A stretch of DNA of 64,000 nucleotides from Bradyrhizobium sp. CCBAU 53421. Its GTDB lineage: Bacteria; Pseudomonadota; Alphaproteobacteria; Rhizobiales; Xanthobacteraceae. The stretch is from contig NZ_CP030047.1 in NCBI RefSeq assembly GCF_015291625.1, positions 7,998,001-8,062,000 of the forward strand. Direction: 5' to 3'. Positions 1 through 8,535 of the stretch are shown here, one piece after another. The first letter of the stretch is position 1. Every line of letters starts with the position of its first letter. The notes under the pieces were generated by a model, which saw nothing but the letters and a program-made list of their open reading frames with translations, ran no database searches and was not told the origin of the DNA. The translations under genes and the position numbers were made by a program.

Positions 1-720
1 TGCGAGTTGGACGAAGGCAAGGTAGTTTCCCGCAAGCCTATCGTAGCGCGTCGCCACCCGACGACATTGCTTGATCCTGTTGAAGAACCGTTCGACGCGG
101 TTGCGAGCGCGATAGAGGTAAGGGCTAAAGCAGATCGGATCGCTGCGGTTGCTTTTCGGCGGGATATTGGCCCACGCGCCTTTATTCATGGCAAGCTCTC
201 TGATCCAGTCGGCGTCATAGCCACGGTCGGCAAGCAGCATTGATCCGGATTTGAGACGAGACAGCAGTTTTCCGGCAAGTCGAACGTCGTGCGCCTCGCC
301 AGAGCTCAACGCAAGCCGTACCGGCAGACCATTGCCATCGACTACCGCATGGATCTTGCTCGTCAAGCCACCGCGTGATCTTCCCATCGACTGGCGCTGG
401 TTCCTTCTAATGCAGGCCGCCTGCTGATGCACACGGACGATCGAGGTGTCGATCATCTGGACAGCGGCATCATGGGCAGTCGCAAGCGCATCTATGATAC
501 CGCCCCAGACGCCAGCCCGCCGCCAACGGACGAAGCGGTTGTAACACGTAGTGTACGGACCGAAGTTCTCTGGCAGGTCGCGCCATGGCGCCCCGGATCG
601 CAAGACCCAGAAGATGCCATTGAGGACACGACGGTCATTCACTCGTGGCACACCGCGCGACTTATTCGGCAGCATCGGCTTAATGGCAAACCACTCATTG
701 TCCGTCAGTTCGTAGCGCAT
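1..720 (-). CDS. IS5-family transposase, 3' end cut by window edge
   Basis: The reverse strand reads without a stop from ATG at 720 to base 1, giving 240 residues that begin MRYELTDNEWFAIKPMLPNK. This N-terminus, the block NGIFWVLRSGAPWRDLPENFG, the catalytic-region stretch DTSIVRVHQQ, the motif LADRGYDADW and the late RNRVERFFNRIKQCRR block are diagnostic of single-frame IS5-family (IS427-like) DDE transposases. Only about ten residues should be missing beyond the edge. The element looks intact as far as it can be seen. The terminal inverted repeat upstream of the start, within about 730-810, could not be identified with certainty. Confidence 0.93.
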   Translation of the reverse strand, partial: MRYELTDNEWFAIKPMLPNKSRGVPRVNDRRVLNGIFWVLRSGAPWRDLPENFGPYTTCYNRFVRWRRAGVWGGIIDALATAHDAAVQMIDTSIVRVHQQAACIRRNQRQSMGRSRGGLTSKIHAVVDGNGLPVRLALSSGEAHDVRLAGKLLSRLKSGSMLLADRGYDADWIRELAMNKGAWANIPPKSNRSDPICFSPYLYRARNRVERFFNRIKQCRRVATRYDRLAGNYLAFVQLA

Positions 721-866
721 GATTCGACCCCTTCCGTCGGATGGCTTGAATCATGGTTCGGCCGTCAGGCTCAACTGGTCGCTATGCACCCGAAAGCGGA
801 CCTATTATGCTCACCTTGAGTTTTGTCGTTCATGGCCCACAGGCTACATTTCCGTCTCCAGCGCGG

Positions 867-1358
867 TCAGTGTTCGCGTTCCCAGGTCAGAGTGCCGACG
901 ACTTTTTTACCCTGATAGATGCCAACGGAGCTGACTTGTTCAGCCGTCCGAAGGCTCAACTGATCACCCTCCAACTTGAAAAACCTCACTTGATCCAGCC
1001 CGGTGAGGAGTTCGTTGCCCGATATGTCGACCTTGGTCGTGAACTTATCTCCGTCGATGGTGAATTTGCCGGTGTAGACAAGCAATGACTTGAGCAGCGC
1101 CACTGCCTCTTCGTTGTTTGTTGCAGGCTTGCGGTTCGCTCCGACAATAATGAAGGCCGCATACCCGTCTGGCGTGAAAGCTGCCCTACCTTTCGGGTTG
1201 GGACCGAATGGCTCGGTTGCATCGCCACCGACAATGTGAATGGTCCATGAAGTCAGCTTCCAACTTCCGACCAGCAGCTTCGATGCGTCGTCCGCAAACG
1301 CGGGTCCAGACGGAAAATAGCAATAGAGAGCAACGAATAAGGCAACGAGACGCGCCAT
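867..1358 (-). CDS. Secreted lipocalin-like domain protein
   Basis: 163 residues. I chose the internal ATG at 1358 because AGGGAGAA lies just upstream and because the product then opens with a signal peptide (hydrophobic run LVALFVALYCYFPSG, cleavage near AFA-DD). The mature part has the GSWKLTSW opening, the FGPNPKGRAAFTPDGY block and a terminal VGTLTWER strand, the pattern of the lipocalin-like domain family in alphaproteobacteria. A periplasmic small-ligand-binding role is inferred. It lies 57 bases downstream of the dienelactone hydrolase gene on the same strand and may be the last gene of that transcription unit. Confidence 0.75.
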   Translation of the reverse strand: MARLVALFVALYCYFPSGPAFADDASKLLVGSWKLTSWTIHIVGGDATEPFGPNPKGRAAFTPDGYAAFIIVGANRKPATNNEEAVALLKSLLVYTGKFTIDGDKFTTKVDISGNELLTGLDQVRFFKLEGDQLSLRTAEQVSSVGIYQGKKVVGTLTWEREH

Positions 1359-1415
1359 GCTGTTCTCCCTGAATGGCAAGTCGGGCTCCAACAAAAATGA
1401 GGATAGCCCGGACAA

Positions 1416-2189
1416 TCAAATGTTACGAGCCTCGGACTGCGACTTGAGACGTCGAAGAATATCGCAAGCACGCCTCATTGAAAAATCATATGCCGGCCGA
1501 TCGAAGGACGGGCTTGTCCGCATCATGTAGCCGTGGCGCACGCCAGGAAAGATGTGCAAATCGACGTTGTCCATGCGCACCGCCACGTCACGATACGCCT
1601 GCAGCACCTCGGCCGGAGCGCGATCGTCCTCGTCACCCCACATCAAGCAGACTTGCTCGCCGACCCCGGCAAGCTCGTGAAGATAGTCCAGCATTTGGGA
1701 CCCGTGGCAGCAGATACCTGCGGCATAGCCAAGTCGCTTCGGTCCGAGAATCGCATAGGGGCCGCCGTAGCAAAACCCCATCACCGCCGCGCGGCCGTTG
1801 AATTGCGGGATGGTGCCGAGGTGTCTCAAGGTGCCGATCATATCGTCTTCGCCAGCCTTGATTTGCTCGAGGCGCGGCTGCGCGCGCTCGGCCGCACGCG
1901 GGTCGTTCCGAGGCAGCGGTCCGGCGACCGAACGCCAGAACAGATCCGGCACCGCCGCGATGAACCCGTGTGTCGCCAGTTCGTCGGCGATCGCGATCAT
2001 GTCGGCATCCACGCCGTGAATAGCGGAAGCAAGCACGACGGCAGCGACCGGCTTGTCCGTCTCGGGCACGACCAGATAGCAATCGAACGCGCCGCCAGCC
2101 TTCGCGAAAATCTTGCTGACTTTCCCCCCCCCATTTAAAACTCCGTCTATTCCGGTCGGATCTTCGCGAAGCTGATCACTTTGGCCCAC
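1416..2189 (-). CDS. Dienelactone hydrolase family protein
   Basis: Alpha/beta hydrolase of the dienelactone hydrolase family: nucleophile cysteine in MGFCYGG, an aspartate in WGDEDDRAP and the histidine in GVRHGYMMR form the expected Cys-Asp-His triad. The family hydrolyses dienelactones and other ester or lactone intermediates of aromatic degradation; the substrate here is unknown. The start is unclear. The open frame begins at a GTG at 2189 that overlaps the upstream tctC gene, while an ATG followed by a run of nine G sits near 2130 one frame off. One extra G would make that ATG the in-frame start. Probably cotranscribed with tctC. Confidence 0.8.
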   Translation of the reverse strand: MGQSDQLREDPTGIDGVLNGGGKVSKIFAKAGGAFDCYLVVPETDKPVAAVVLASAIHGVDADMIAIADELATHGFIAAVPDLFWRSVAGPLPRNDPRAAERAQPRLEQIKAGEDDMIGTLRHLGTIPQFNGRAAVMGFCYGGPYAILGPKRLGYAAGICCHGSQMLDYLHELAGVGEQVCLMWGDEDDRAPAEVLQAYRDVAVRMDNVDLHIFPGVRHGYMMRTSPSFDRPAYDFSMRRACDILRRLKSQSEARNI

Positions 2190-3124
2190 TTCTCGGTTTC
2201 GTCTGCCATCAACTTGCCGAAATCGGCGGGCGAGCCGCCCAGTGCCGTCGCGTCGAGACTGCGCAGGCGCATCCTGAACCCCGCATCGGCCAGCGCGGCG
2301 TTGGCCTCCTCGTTGAGCCTGTCGATAACAGCGCCAGGGGTGCCTATCGGCGCGCCGATGCCGAACACCGAGCTCGCCTCGTAGCCGGGCACGAATTCGC
2401 CGATGGAAGGCACATCCGGTAATGCCTGGGAACGCATCGCCGTCGTCAGCCCGAGCACGCGCAGCTTGCCGCTCTCGATAAAACCGATCGCGGGCGCCAC
2501 ATTGGCAAAGACGACCTGCACCTGCCCGCCGAGCAGATCCGTGATGGCGGGCGCCACGCCGCGATAGGGCACATACTGAAGATCCAGCCCCCCGGCGGCC
2601 TGCTTGAACAATTCCGCGGCGATGTGGGTGATCCCGCCCACGCCGCCACCCGAACCGTAGGCGAGTTTCCCGGGATTGGCTTTGGCATAGGCGATGAACT
2701 CGGGAATCGTATGGGCAGGAACCGATGGGTGGATCACCATCACCAGCGCGCCACGGATCAGCCCTGCGACCGGCGCGATATCCCGCAGGAAGTTGAAATC
2801 GAGATTTTCATAAAGCGTGGCATTGATCGCGTTGGAAGAGCCAGCCAGCAGGAGCATGTAGCCGTCGGGCGGCGCGCGCACGACCGCGTCAGTGGCAAGA
2901 TTGCTTCCTGCCCCGGGCCGGTTCTCGACGATGAATTGCTGGCCGAGCCGCTCCGACCACCAATCTGCGACCAGGCGCGCGAGAATGTCGTTTGGGCCGC
3001 CGGCGGCGAAGCCGACCATGATCCGGACCGGCCGGGAGGGATAGGTGTCGGCGTAAGCCAGGCCCGACAGCAGCGGCGGTACCCCGGCTGCGAAGCGTAG
3101 AAATTGACGTCGAGAGGGAGTCAC
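2147..3124 (-). CDS. Bug/TctC-family tripartite tricarboxylate receptor
   Basis: Periplasmic solute-binding protein of the Bug (TctC) family, about 325 residues when started at GTG 3124, which has GGAG twelve bases upstream. The N-terminus TPSRRQFLRFAAG with a following hydrophobic stretch and AYA cleavage site looks like a Tat-type signal. The family signatures VRIMVGFAAGGPNDILARLVADW, NRPGAGSNLATDAV, PPDGYMLL and VPYRGVAPAITDLLGGQVQ are all present. No TctA/TctB membrane partners are encoded nearby, which is common for orphan Bug receptors. The open frame extends upstream into lysR, but that extension lacks receptor features. It is divergent from lysR, so LysR control is likely. Confidence 0.9.
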   Translation of the reverse strand: MTPSRRQFLRFAAGVPPLLSGLAYADTYPSRPVRIMVGFAAGGPNDILARLVADWWSERLGQQFIVENRPGAGSNLATDAVVRAPPDGYMLLLAGSSNAINATLYENLDFNFLRDIAPVAGLIRGALVMVIHPSVPAHTIPEFIAYAKANPGKLAYGSGGGVGGITHIAAELFKQAAGGLDLQYVPYRGVAPAITDLLGGQVQVVFANVAPAIGFIESGKLRVLGLTTAMRSQALPDVPSIGEFVPGYEASSVFGIGAPIGTPGAVIDRLNEEANAALADAGFRMRLRSLDATALGGSPADFGKLMADETEKWAKVISFAKIRPE

Positions 3125-3280
3125 AGCCTTTGCTCCGTCGAACCTGCACTCACGGGGGCTCTCTTCAACGGCAAAGGATAGTTGATGCTGCCATAAACGC
3201 ATAAGGCTATTGTCTGATGAGACCATCTCAAAACAGATATTGGTACTCTCATGCAGATGAGCGATCGCATCGGAAAGCGA

Positions 3281-4192
3281 ATGAAGCTGCAGGATCTCCA
3301 CGTGCTGATGGCGGTGGTGCAGGCCGGCAGCATGGGCAAGGCGGCCGTCTTGCTTAACACCACCCAGCCCAATATTTCGCGATCGATCGCGGAACTCGAG
3401 CATGCGTTTGGCGTCCGCCTGCTGGATCGCCACCGGCGCGGAGTCGAGCCGACCGCGTGCGGCCGCGCCCTGATCGATTGCGGTGCCGCCGCATTCGACG
3501 AGCTACGGCGGGGCGTGAAGAGCATCGAATTTCTGGCCGACCCCACCGCCGGAGAGGTGCGAATTGGAAGCACGGCTGATCTGGCGGCGAGCTTCGTTTC
3601 CGCGCTCATAGACCGGCTCTCGCGGCGTTATCCGCGGATCAGATTTCAGCTCGTGACCGGCTACATCGAGGCGCTGCATCGCGACCTCCGCGAACGCAAA
3701 GTCGATCTGTCGTTCGTGCGGAGTCGCGGCCCGATTGCCGACGAGAGGCTGCATTTTGAGTTTCTTTTTGAAGATCGCTACGTCATTGCGGCGGGCGCGA
3801 AAAATCCATGGACGCGCCGGCGCAATATCCAGCTGTCTGATCTGGCGGAGGAACGTTGGGTGCTTCCGCCGCGGGAGAGCGTGATCGGCTCCATCATCAC
3901 GCAAGCCTTTCTGGCCCGAGGGCTTGCGTATCCCCAGGCGACGGTGGTCACCGATGCCCCCAATATGCGGGTCAGCTTGCTGGAGACGGGGCGGTTCATC
4001 ACGGTTTTCCCGGCTTCCACACTGAAATTTCTCGCCAGGGAGACGGCGCTCAAGGTCTTGTCAATTGAACTGCCGGCGGACCGTCGACCGAACGGGATGC
4101 TCACGATCAAAGATCGCACCGTCAGCCCGGTTGTGCAGCTCGTCATCGACAGCGCCCGTGAGCTCGCTAAGCCAATGGCGAAACGAAAGTGA
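3281..4192 (+). CDS. LysR-family transcriptional regulator
   Basis: 303 residues. The N-terminal winged helix-turn-helix (MKLQDLHVLMAVVQAGSMGKAA, TTQPNISRSIAELE, GVRLLDRHRRGVEPT) is classical LysR, followed by a periplasmic-binding-protein-like inducer domain (GEVRIGSTADLAASF onward). I prefer ATG 3281, preceded by GGAAAG, over the in-frame ATG at 3251, which has no ribosome site. It is divergent from the tctC-dienelactone hydrolase pair with a spacer of about 155 bases, the standard arrangement for a LysR protein activating its neighbour. The effector is unknown. Confidence 0.92.
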   Translation: MKLQDLHVLMAVVQAGSMGKAAVLLNTTQPNISRSIAELEHAFGVRLLDRHRRGVEPTACGRALIDCGAAAFDELRRGVKSIEFLADPTAGEVRIGSTADLAASFVSALIDRLSRRYPRIRFQLVTGYIEALHRDLRERKVDLSFVRSRGPIADERLHFEFLFEDRYVIAAGAKNPWTRRRNIQLSDLAEERWVLPPRESVIGSIITQAFLARGLAYPQATVVTDAPNMRVSLLETGRFITVFPASTLKFLARETALKVLSIELPADRRPNGMLTIKDRTVSPVVQLVIDSARELAKPMAKRK

Positions 4193-4411
4193 CGCGCCGC
4201 ATGGCGGTTTGTGGCCCATTTGCGAAGTTGCGCCGTGTCTGACAGAGGTCCGCTCATTGCGGCAGAGCGGACGGGATTTGCTCAACCTGAGTTCTTCGCA
4301 TTTTGACCCATCTGCGACATTGGCCCGAAATCGGGAACGCAACTTCCTCCCGCGACGCAGTAGTGTATTGTCCTTTCGTATCGAGCGCAGATCGGACGGG
4401 AGGTTCTCGAC
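4193..4411. other. Spacer with short degenerate repeated text
   Basis: No gene is visible. The segment contains phrases such as GACCCATCTGCGACATTGGCCCG and GGTCCGCTCATTGCGGCAGAGCGGAC, which look like degenerate intergenic repeat text; a related GCGGACATCGGGC phrase occurs near 7965. I could not delimit a unit. A promoter for the following metallo-hydrolase gene probably lies near its right end. Confidence 0.3.
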
Positions 4412-5461
4412 ATGAGACGAATTTTTGCGGCTGTGACAGCGGCGATGATTTTCGCGACTCTGTCGATCTCCGCACGAGCTGCGCCCTGCCTTGTTGTGAC
4501 ACTGACGGGCACCCAAGGTGGGCCAACAGTGTTCAACGGTCAGGCCGGTGCTGGAACATTGGTGAGCTATGGTGATGACAGTAACGCCTGCGCAGCCGTC
4601 AGGCTCCAATTCGATGCCGGTCGTGGCACGAGCATGCGGCTTTCGCAGATCAACGTGACCCCCGTTCAACTCAGTGCAATCTTCCTCACGCATATCCATG
4701 GTGACCACACCGAAGGATTGCCCGACGTGCTGGCTTTGCGCTGGTACCTCAAGGGCCCAAAGGTCGACGTCGTATGCAGCGCAGACACAGCCACGCGGTC
4801 CGGGTCAATCAACAGTTGCCGAAACTATGTCACCCATATTGCCGATGCATTTATTGGGTCCGGTGAGGTCGCCGAGCGGCTGTCCGAGGATCGCGAGCGC
4901 CTTGCGGGCGGACCCGCGGAATTGGCTAATGTGCTGACCTTCGAGCCGAAGGAGGAGCCCCAACTCGTTTGGACGTCCGGCGACGTAAAAGTTAGTGCCA
5001 TCCGTTCAACGCACATCGCGGGGCACGCGTCCTACCGCGTAGATACACCGGCTGGCAGTGTCGTTATCGGCGGCGACGCCAGCAACGACACGCCGGCTCC
5101 GCCCCGATCCCACTCCACGTCAGATCAGGTCGAACGGTTGGCGCAGGGAACCGATGTCATCGTACATTCGGCGATACATCCAGTACTGGGTCCTGACCGG
5201 GGCAGCGGCTTTCCCGGGCCGATTTTCTATCGGCAGAGCCTAGCCACCGACCTTGGCGCAATGGCAAAACGAGTGGGCGCGAAGTACTTGATGTTGACTC
5301 ACCTTGCTCCCTCGCTCGGTACTGCCCGGCACAACCGCTGGCCTGTGCCGGGCGGCCCTCTCTCGGACGCAGATTACCGCAGGGCCGTTGAAGAAAGCGG
5401 CTATACGGGGAAGACCATCGCGGGCACTGACCTGACCACACTTCGGTTACCGCTGCAGTGA
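4412..5461 (+). CDS. Secreted metallo-beta-lactamase-fold hydrolase
   Basis: 349 residues with a signal peptide (MRRIFAAVTAAMIFATLSIS, cleavage near ARA-AP). The zinc-binding HxHxDH motif is THIHGDHTEG (H94, H96, D98, H99), and later metal ligands are likely in STHIAGHASY, GGDASND and IHPVLGP. The fold resembles the ribonuclease Z/arylsulfatase-like branch of the superfamily rather than true beta-lactamases. Export implies action in the periplasm. It stands alone between lysR and the amidase operon, and its substrate cannot be predicted. An extended insert SDQVERLAQGTDVIVH precedes the C-terminal metal region, typical of this periplasmic subgroup. Confidence 0.85.
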   Translation: MRRIFAAVTAAMIFATLSISARAAPCLVVTLTGTQGGPTVFNGQAGAGTLVSYGDDSNACAAVRLQFDAGRGTSMRLSQINVTPVQLSAIFLTHIHGDHTEGLPDVLALRWYLKGPKVDVVCSADTATRSGSINSCRNYVTHIADAFIGSGEVAERLSEDRERLAGGPAELANVLTFEPKEEPQLVWTSGDVKVSAIRSTHIAGHASYRVDTPAGSVVIGGDASNDTPAPPRSHSTSDQVERLAQGTDVIVHSAIHPVLGPDRGSGFPGPIFYRQSLATDLGAMAKRVGAKYLMLTHLAPSLGTARHNRWPVPGGPLSDADYRRAVEESGYTGKTIAGTDLTTLRLPLQ

Positions 5462-5680
5462 ATCTCTTAAACCGATGTCCAGCGATCTACTTGATGTCCC
5501 CTGTTGGCCCATCGCTGCCGCCTGCCGAGGAAACGTCGGCTGTCAGAGGTAGGCCGGACCTAATTTAAACCGAACCAAACCGTCGCGATTGACCCAAAAC
5601 CGACATGCGGTGGTCACCCCATCGCCGCCTCGTCAACACCTCACGCTCATGTGTCCAGAGAAGCCCTGCATTCCAATTGA

Positions 5681-5713
5681 ATTACAGTCGTAATGTGATA
5701 TTACGATCGTAAT
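5681..5713. promoter_or_regulatory. Paired palindromic operator, probably for the TetR regulator
   Basis: ATTACAGTCGTAAT (5681-5694) and the perfect 14-base palindrome ATTACGATCGTAAT (5700-5713) lie in direct tandem, 19 bases centre to centre, 60 bases before the amidase start. Two near-identical palindromes about two helical turns apart, upstream of an operon that ends in a TetR gene, is the usual architecture of TetR autorepression. Function is inferred from position and symmetry. Confidence 0.8.
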
Positions 5714-5773
5714 TACATTCCGGTCGATGTTTGACGGCGTCGAATGCTGCAAACAGCTCTTTACGAGGACTTC

Positions 5774-7225
5774 ATGAACGACACCACCGCCACTCCAAGC
5801 CAAGAAGTCATGGATCTCCCCTCGCTGGGGCTCGCAGCCGCTGCAGCCGCCATTCGTAAGGGCGAGATCACGTCGGAGGCCTACACTTCGGCACTTCTAC
5901 TTCGCGCCCGAACGCTTGCGGAACTTAACGCCTTCATCACAATCGATGAGGCCGCCGTGTTGACGGCTGCGAGAGACGCAGACAAAGCACGTGCGGCCGG
6001 ATCGACAGTTCCGCTACTCGGCGTGCCGCTCGGGGTGAAAGATAGTTATTTGACAGAAGGACTACCGACGAGCCTCGGACTGGATTGCCTCGCTCACTTC
6101 GTGCCGCACGAGGATGCCGACGCCGTCCGTGCCATCAAGGATGCGGGCGCGTTCGTTTTCGGCAAGAATAACCTAGTCGAGATGTCCTATGGCTTGACCG
6201 GTCACAACGCACGTTACGGCCAGGTCAAGAACCCGCACGCACGAGGTCGCGTGTCGGGCGGCTCCTCGAGCGGCTCCGCCGCATCGGTGGCCGCCGGCCT
6301 CGTTCCGGCGTCGCTGGGCGGTGACACCGTTGGCTCGATCCGGGTACCCGCATCGTTCTGTGGCGTCGTGGGGTTCAAGCCAACCACCGGACGGTGGCCG
6401 CGCAACGGCGTTGCTCCGATCTCTCACACGCTCGACACCACGGGCGCATTCGCTCGAAGCGTCGAGGACTGCGTGTTGCTGGATCACGTTGTGACTGGCG
6501 AACAGACTGCGGAATTTTCCGACGGCCATGATCTAAAGGGAGTCCGACTCGCCTTCGCACCTCGCCAGTTCCTGGAACTTGTGGATTCGGAAGTCGAAAT
6601 CCGCTTCCTCGAAGTGGTTCGACGGCTGCAGGATGCTGGCGCCGAAATCGTCGAGGTCGACCTTGGCAATGATTTCAACGTCCTCGTCCAAACCGCGACA
6701 TGGGGCATCTTCGCCCATGAGACGATGGGCGCGATTTCGGAGTTCCTTCGCCGCCACGACATTCCTACTACGTTCGAGGCCATTTACGATGGGCTCAAGC
6801 CCCAACTTCGGCAGGCGTGGGGACACATCGTGCTGCCGGGCGGCGCAGGCGCCACCTCCGTAGAGGCCTATCAGTCCGCGCTCAACGTGAGCCGGCCTGA
6901 AATCCAGCGCCGCCTCGACACGGCCTTCGTCGCTCGTGGGGCGCAGGCCATTCTGCAACCGACCACGCCGTGCACGGCGCCTTTGATCGAAGAGCAAGCG
7001 ACCGTCCAAATCGCGGGGCAGGTCGTCAGCTACCTCGCTTTGGCGAACCACACCGTGTCGGCGAGCAGCGTGGGGATGCCGGGAATCAATCTACCTGTCG
7101 GCTCGTCCCGCGCTGGCCTGCCGATTGGCCTCGAGCTTGACGCCCCGCTCGGGAGCGACCTGACGCTCTTGGTCCTTGCCCGCAGGCTCGAAGGTATCCT
7201 GGGCTACAAGTCGACAGCGATCTAA
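5774..7225 (+). CDS. Amidase-signature family hydrolase
   Basis: 483 residues when started at ATG 5774, which has GAGGAC seven bases upstream (an in-frame ATG at 5744 has none). It carries the amidase-signature Ser-cisSer-Lys triad: lysine in GVPLGVKDSY (K89), cis-serine in [11 protein letters not shown] (about S165) and nucleophile in GGDTVGSIRVPA (S188). The usual DTGGS is DTVGS here, a conservative oddity. The family hydrolyses carboxamides; the substrate is unknown. No signal peptide is visible, so it should be cytoplasmic. The TetR gene follows after 39 bases and a paired operator precedes it, so the amidase is probably induced by its substrate. Confidence 0.92.
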   Translation: MNDTTATPSQEVMDLPSLGLAAAAAAIRKGEITSEAYTSALLLRARTLAELNAFITIDEAAVLTAARDADKARAAGSTVPLLGVPLGVKDSYLTEGLPTSLGLDCLAHFVPHEDADAVRAIKDAGAFVFGKNNLVEMSYGLTGHNARYGQVKNPHARGRVSGGSSSGSAASVAAGLVPASLGGDTVGSIRVPASFCGVVGFKPTTGRWPRNGVAPISHTLDTTGAFARSVEDCVLLDHVVTGEQTAEFSDGHDLKGVRLAFAPRQFLELVDSEVEIRFLEVVRRLQDAGAEIVEVDLGNDFNVLVQTATWGIFAHETMGAISEFLRRHDIPTTFEAIYDGLKPQLRQAWGHIVLPGGAGATSVEAYQSALNVSRPEIQRRLDTAFVARGAQAILQPTTPCTAPLIEEQATVQIAGQVVSYLALANHTVSASSVGMPGINLPVGSSRAGLPIGLELDAPLGSDLTLLVLARRLEGILGYKSTAI

Positions 7226-7264
7226 CGCGACCAGGCTGCGGGCAGTTTGTGGAGTTGAGCGAAG

Positions 7265-7843
7265 ATGCGATTCGAGAAGGGTCACAAGGCGGCGACGCGA
7301 CGGCACATCGTCGATGTGGCATCGAAGTGCATGCGCCGGGACGGCATCTCTGCGGCCGGCATTGCGGGGATTATGGGCGAGGCCGGCCTGACCAAAGGGG
7401 CCTTTTCTCCGCACTTCGAGTCGAAGGACGAGCTTGTTCGCGAGGCGCTGGCGAGCGCGCTGGGGGGCCAGCAGCATTGCCTTGAAGATCAGCTCAAGGG
7501 CCTCGACCTTGAAGGCGCGATCCGTCAATACCTCAACCGCGCTCACCTCAAAGACCGGGCCGACGGGTGTCCCTCCGCGGCCTTATTACCGGAAATCGCC
7601 CGCCAGCCCCTGTCTACAAGGCAAGATTACGAGAAAGCGTTGCGAAGGTACGTTGCGACTTTGGCCGCGTTGCTTCCGGGTGCAGATTCCACGGCGAACC
7701 ACCGCCGTGCGACGGCGATCTTCGGGCTCATGGTCGGCACCCTGCAATTCGCGCGGGCCGTGCCCGACGCGAGAGAGGCGCAGCAGATCCTGGATGGCGG
7801 CGTTGAAGCCGCGATGCACTTGGCGCGACCCCCATCAGCCTAG
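7265..7843 (+). CDS. TetR/AcrR-family repressor of the amidase operon
   Basis: 192 residues. The N-terminal helix-turn-helix reads TRRHIVDVASKCMRRDGISAAGIAGIMGEAGLTKGAFSPHFESKDELVREAL, the canonical TetR DNA-binding region. The C-terminal half (CPSAALLPEIARQPLSTRQDYEKAL, FGLMVGTLQFARAVPD) resembles the YcdC/AcrR-type ligand domain. Cotranscribed with the amidase. The palindromic pair at 5681-5713 is its likely operator, closing an autoregulatory loop. Confidence 0.92.
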   Translation: MRFEKGHKAATRRHIVDVASKCMRRDGISAAGIAGIMGEAGLTKGAFSPHFESKDELVREALASALGGQQHCLEDQLKGLDLEGAIRQYLNRAHLKDRADGCPSAALLPEIARQPLSTRQDYEKALRRYVATLAALLPGADSTANHRRATAIFGLMVGTLQFARAVPDAREAQQILDGGVEAAMHLARPPSA

Positions 7844-8067
7844 TTCAGCAAGGACGGGAAGTCTCAAGATCGGACATGCCTGCGTGCCGAAATTGCCGAT
7901 GTCGCCTTCTGGCCCTTCAGCGACCTCGGAAGGTGTCCGCTTTTTCGGCGCTGTTGGAGGTAGAGCGGACATCGGGCGGCCAACTCCTTAATGAGTACAC
8001 GGCCTAGCTTGCCAATGGCCGATTCTGGGCTTGAGGCACCCGAGCCGACTGAAACGGAAAAATTCCG

Positions 8068-8142
8068 ATGAAAGTCGTCTTGATACTCAATGTCGGACAG
8101 ATCGCTATGGCGATCGTCCTTCTCATTGAACTGTTGAAGTGA
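8068..8142 (+). CDS. Candidate 24-residue hydrophobic peptide
   Basis: ATG 8068 to TGA 8142 encodes MKVVLILNVGQIAMAIVLLI followed by ELLK: a single potential membrane helix with a basic residue at each end. A Rho-independent terminator begins eight bases after the stop, so a short transcript ends here. GGAA lies about ten bases upstream of the ATG. The close fit of a small reading frame to a strong terminator argues for a real small protein gene, but a small RNA ending at the same terminator is an alternative. Confidence 0.4.
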   Translation: MKVVLILNVGQIAMAIVLLIELLK

Positions 8143-8150
8143 ATAAGGGC

Positions 8151-8178
8151 GGGCGGTCTTGGGGCCGCCCTTTTTTTT
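8151..8178 (+). terminator. Rho-independent terminator
   Basis: GGGCGG, a short loop, then CCGCCC followed directly by eight T residues. The stem can be extended by a G-U and a C-G pair. This is the clearest intrinsic terminator in the window and ends whatever is transcribed rightward past 8068. Confidence 0.9.
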
Positions 8179-8535
8179 GGCATTTCTGCGCGCACTTCGT
8201 CACCTTCGCTCGCTGCGGCTCCCGCAGGAGGTTTGAAAGACGAGCACTACGCGCCGCAATCCGCACCGAGGATCAAATAAGCCGGCTCTCTGGCCGGGTC
8301 AGCGAGGCCAGCAGCCGCTGGGCCGTCGGCAACGCCGGCTGCGCCTATCGCGAAGCTGGTGGTGCTGGTGCTGCTGTTGGCCGTGCTGCTCCTGGCAATG
8401 ATGATGCCGATGACGATGATCGGCGTCACGGCAACTATGGCGCGACCATCATGCCAACGAGCGGGGCTATGCCGATCATTATGGTGCCGCCGATGATCGG
8501 CGCCGGCTATGCCTCGTTCTTGTCGAGCCTTACCG
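8179..8535. other. No gene recognised
   Basis: Reading frames exist on both strands (plus: repeated GNDDADDDDRRHGN-like composition; minus: a hydrophobic VTPIIVIGIIIARSS stretch), but neither has a convincing start or family resemblance. It is probably decayed coding DNA 3' of the nucleotidyltransferase gene. Confidence 0.3.

Noticed and set aside
6173..6783. Several long minus-strand open frames inside the amidase gene
   Set aside because: Antisense shadows of a GC-rich coding region whose plus-strand product has all amidase motifs.
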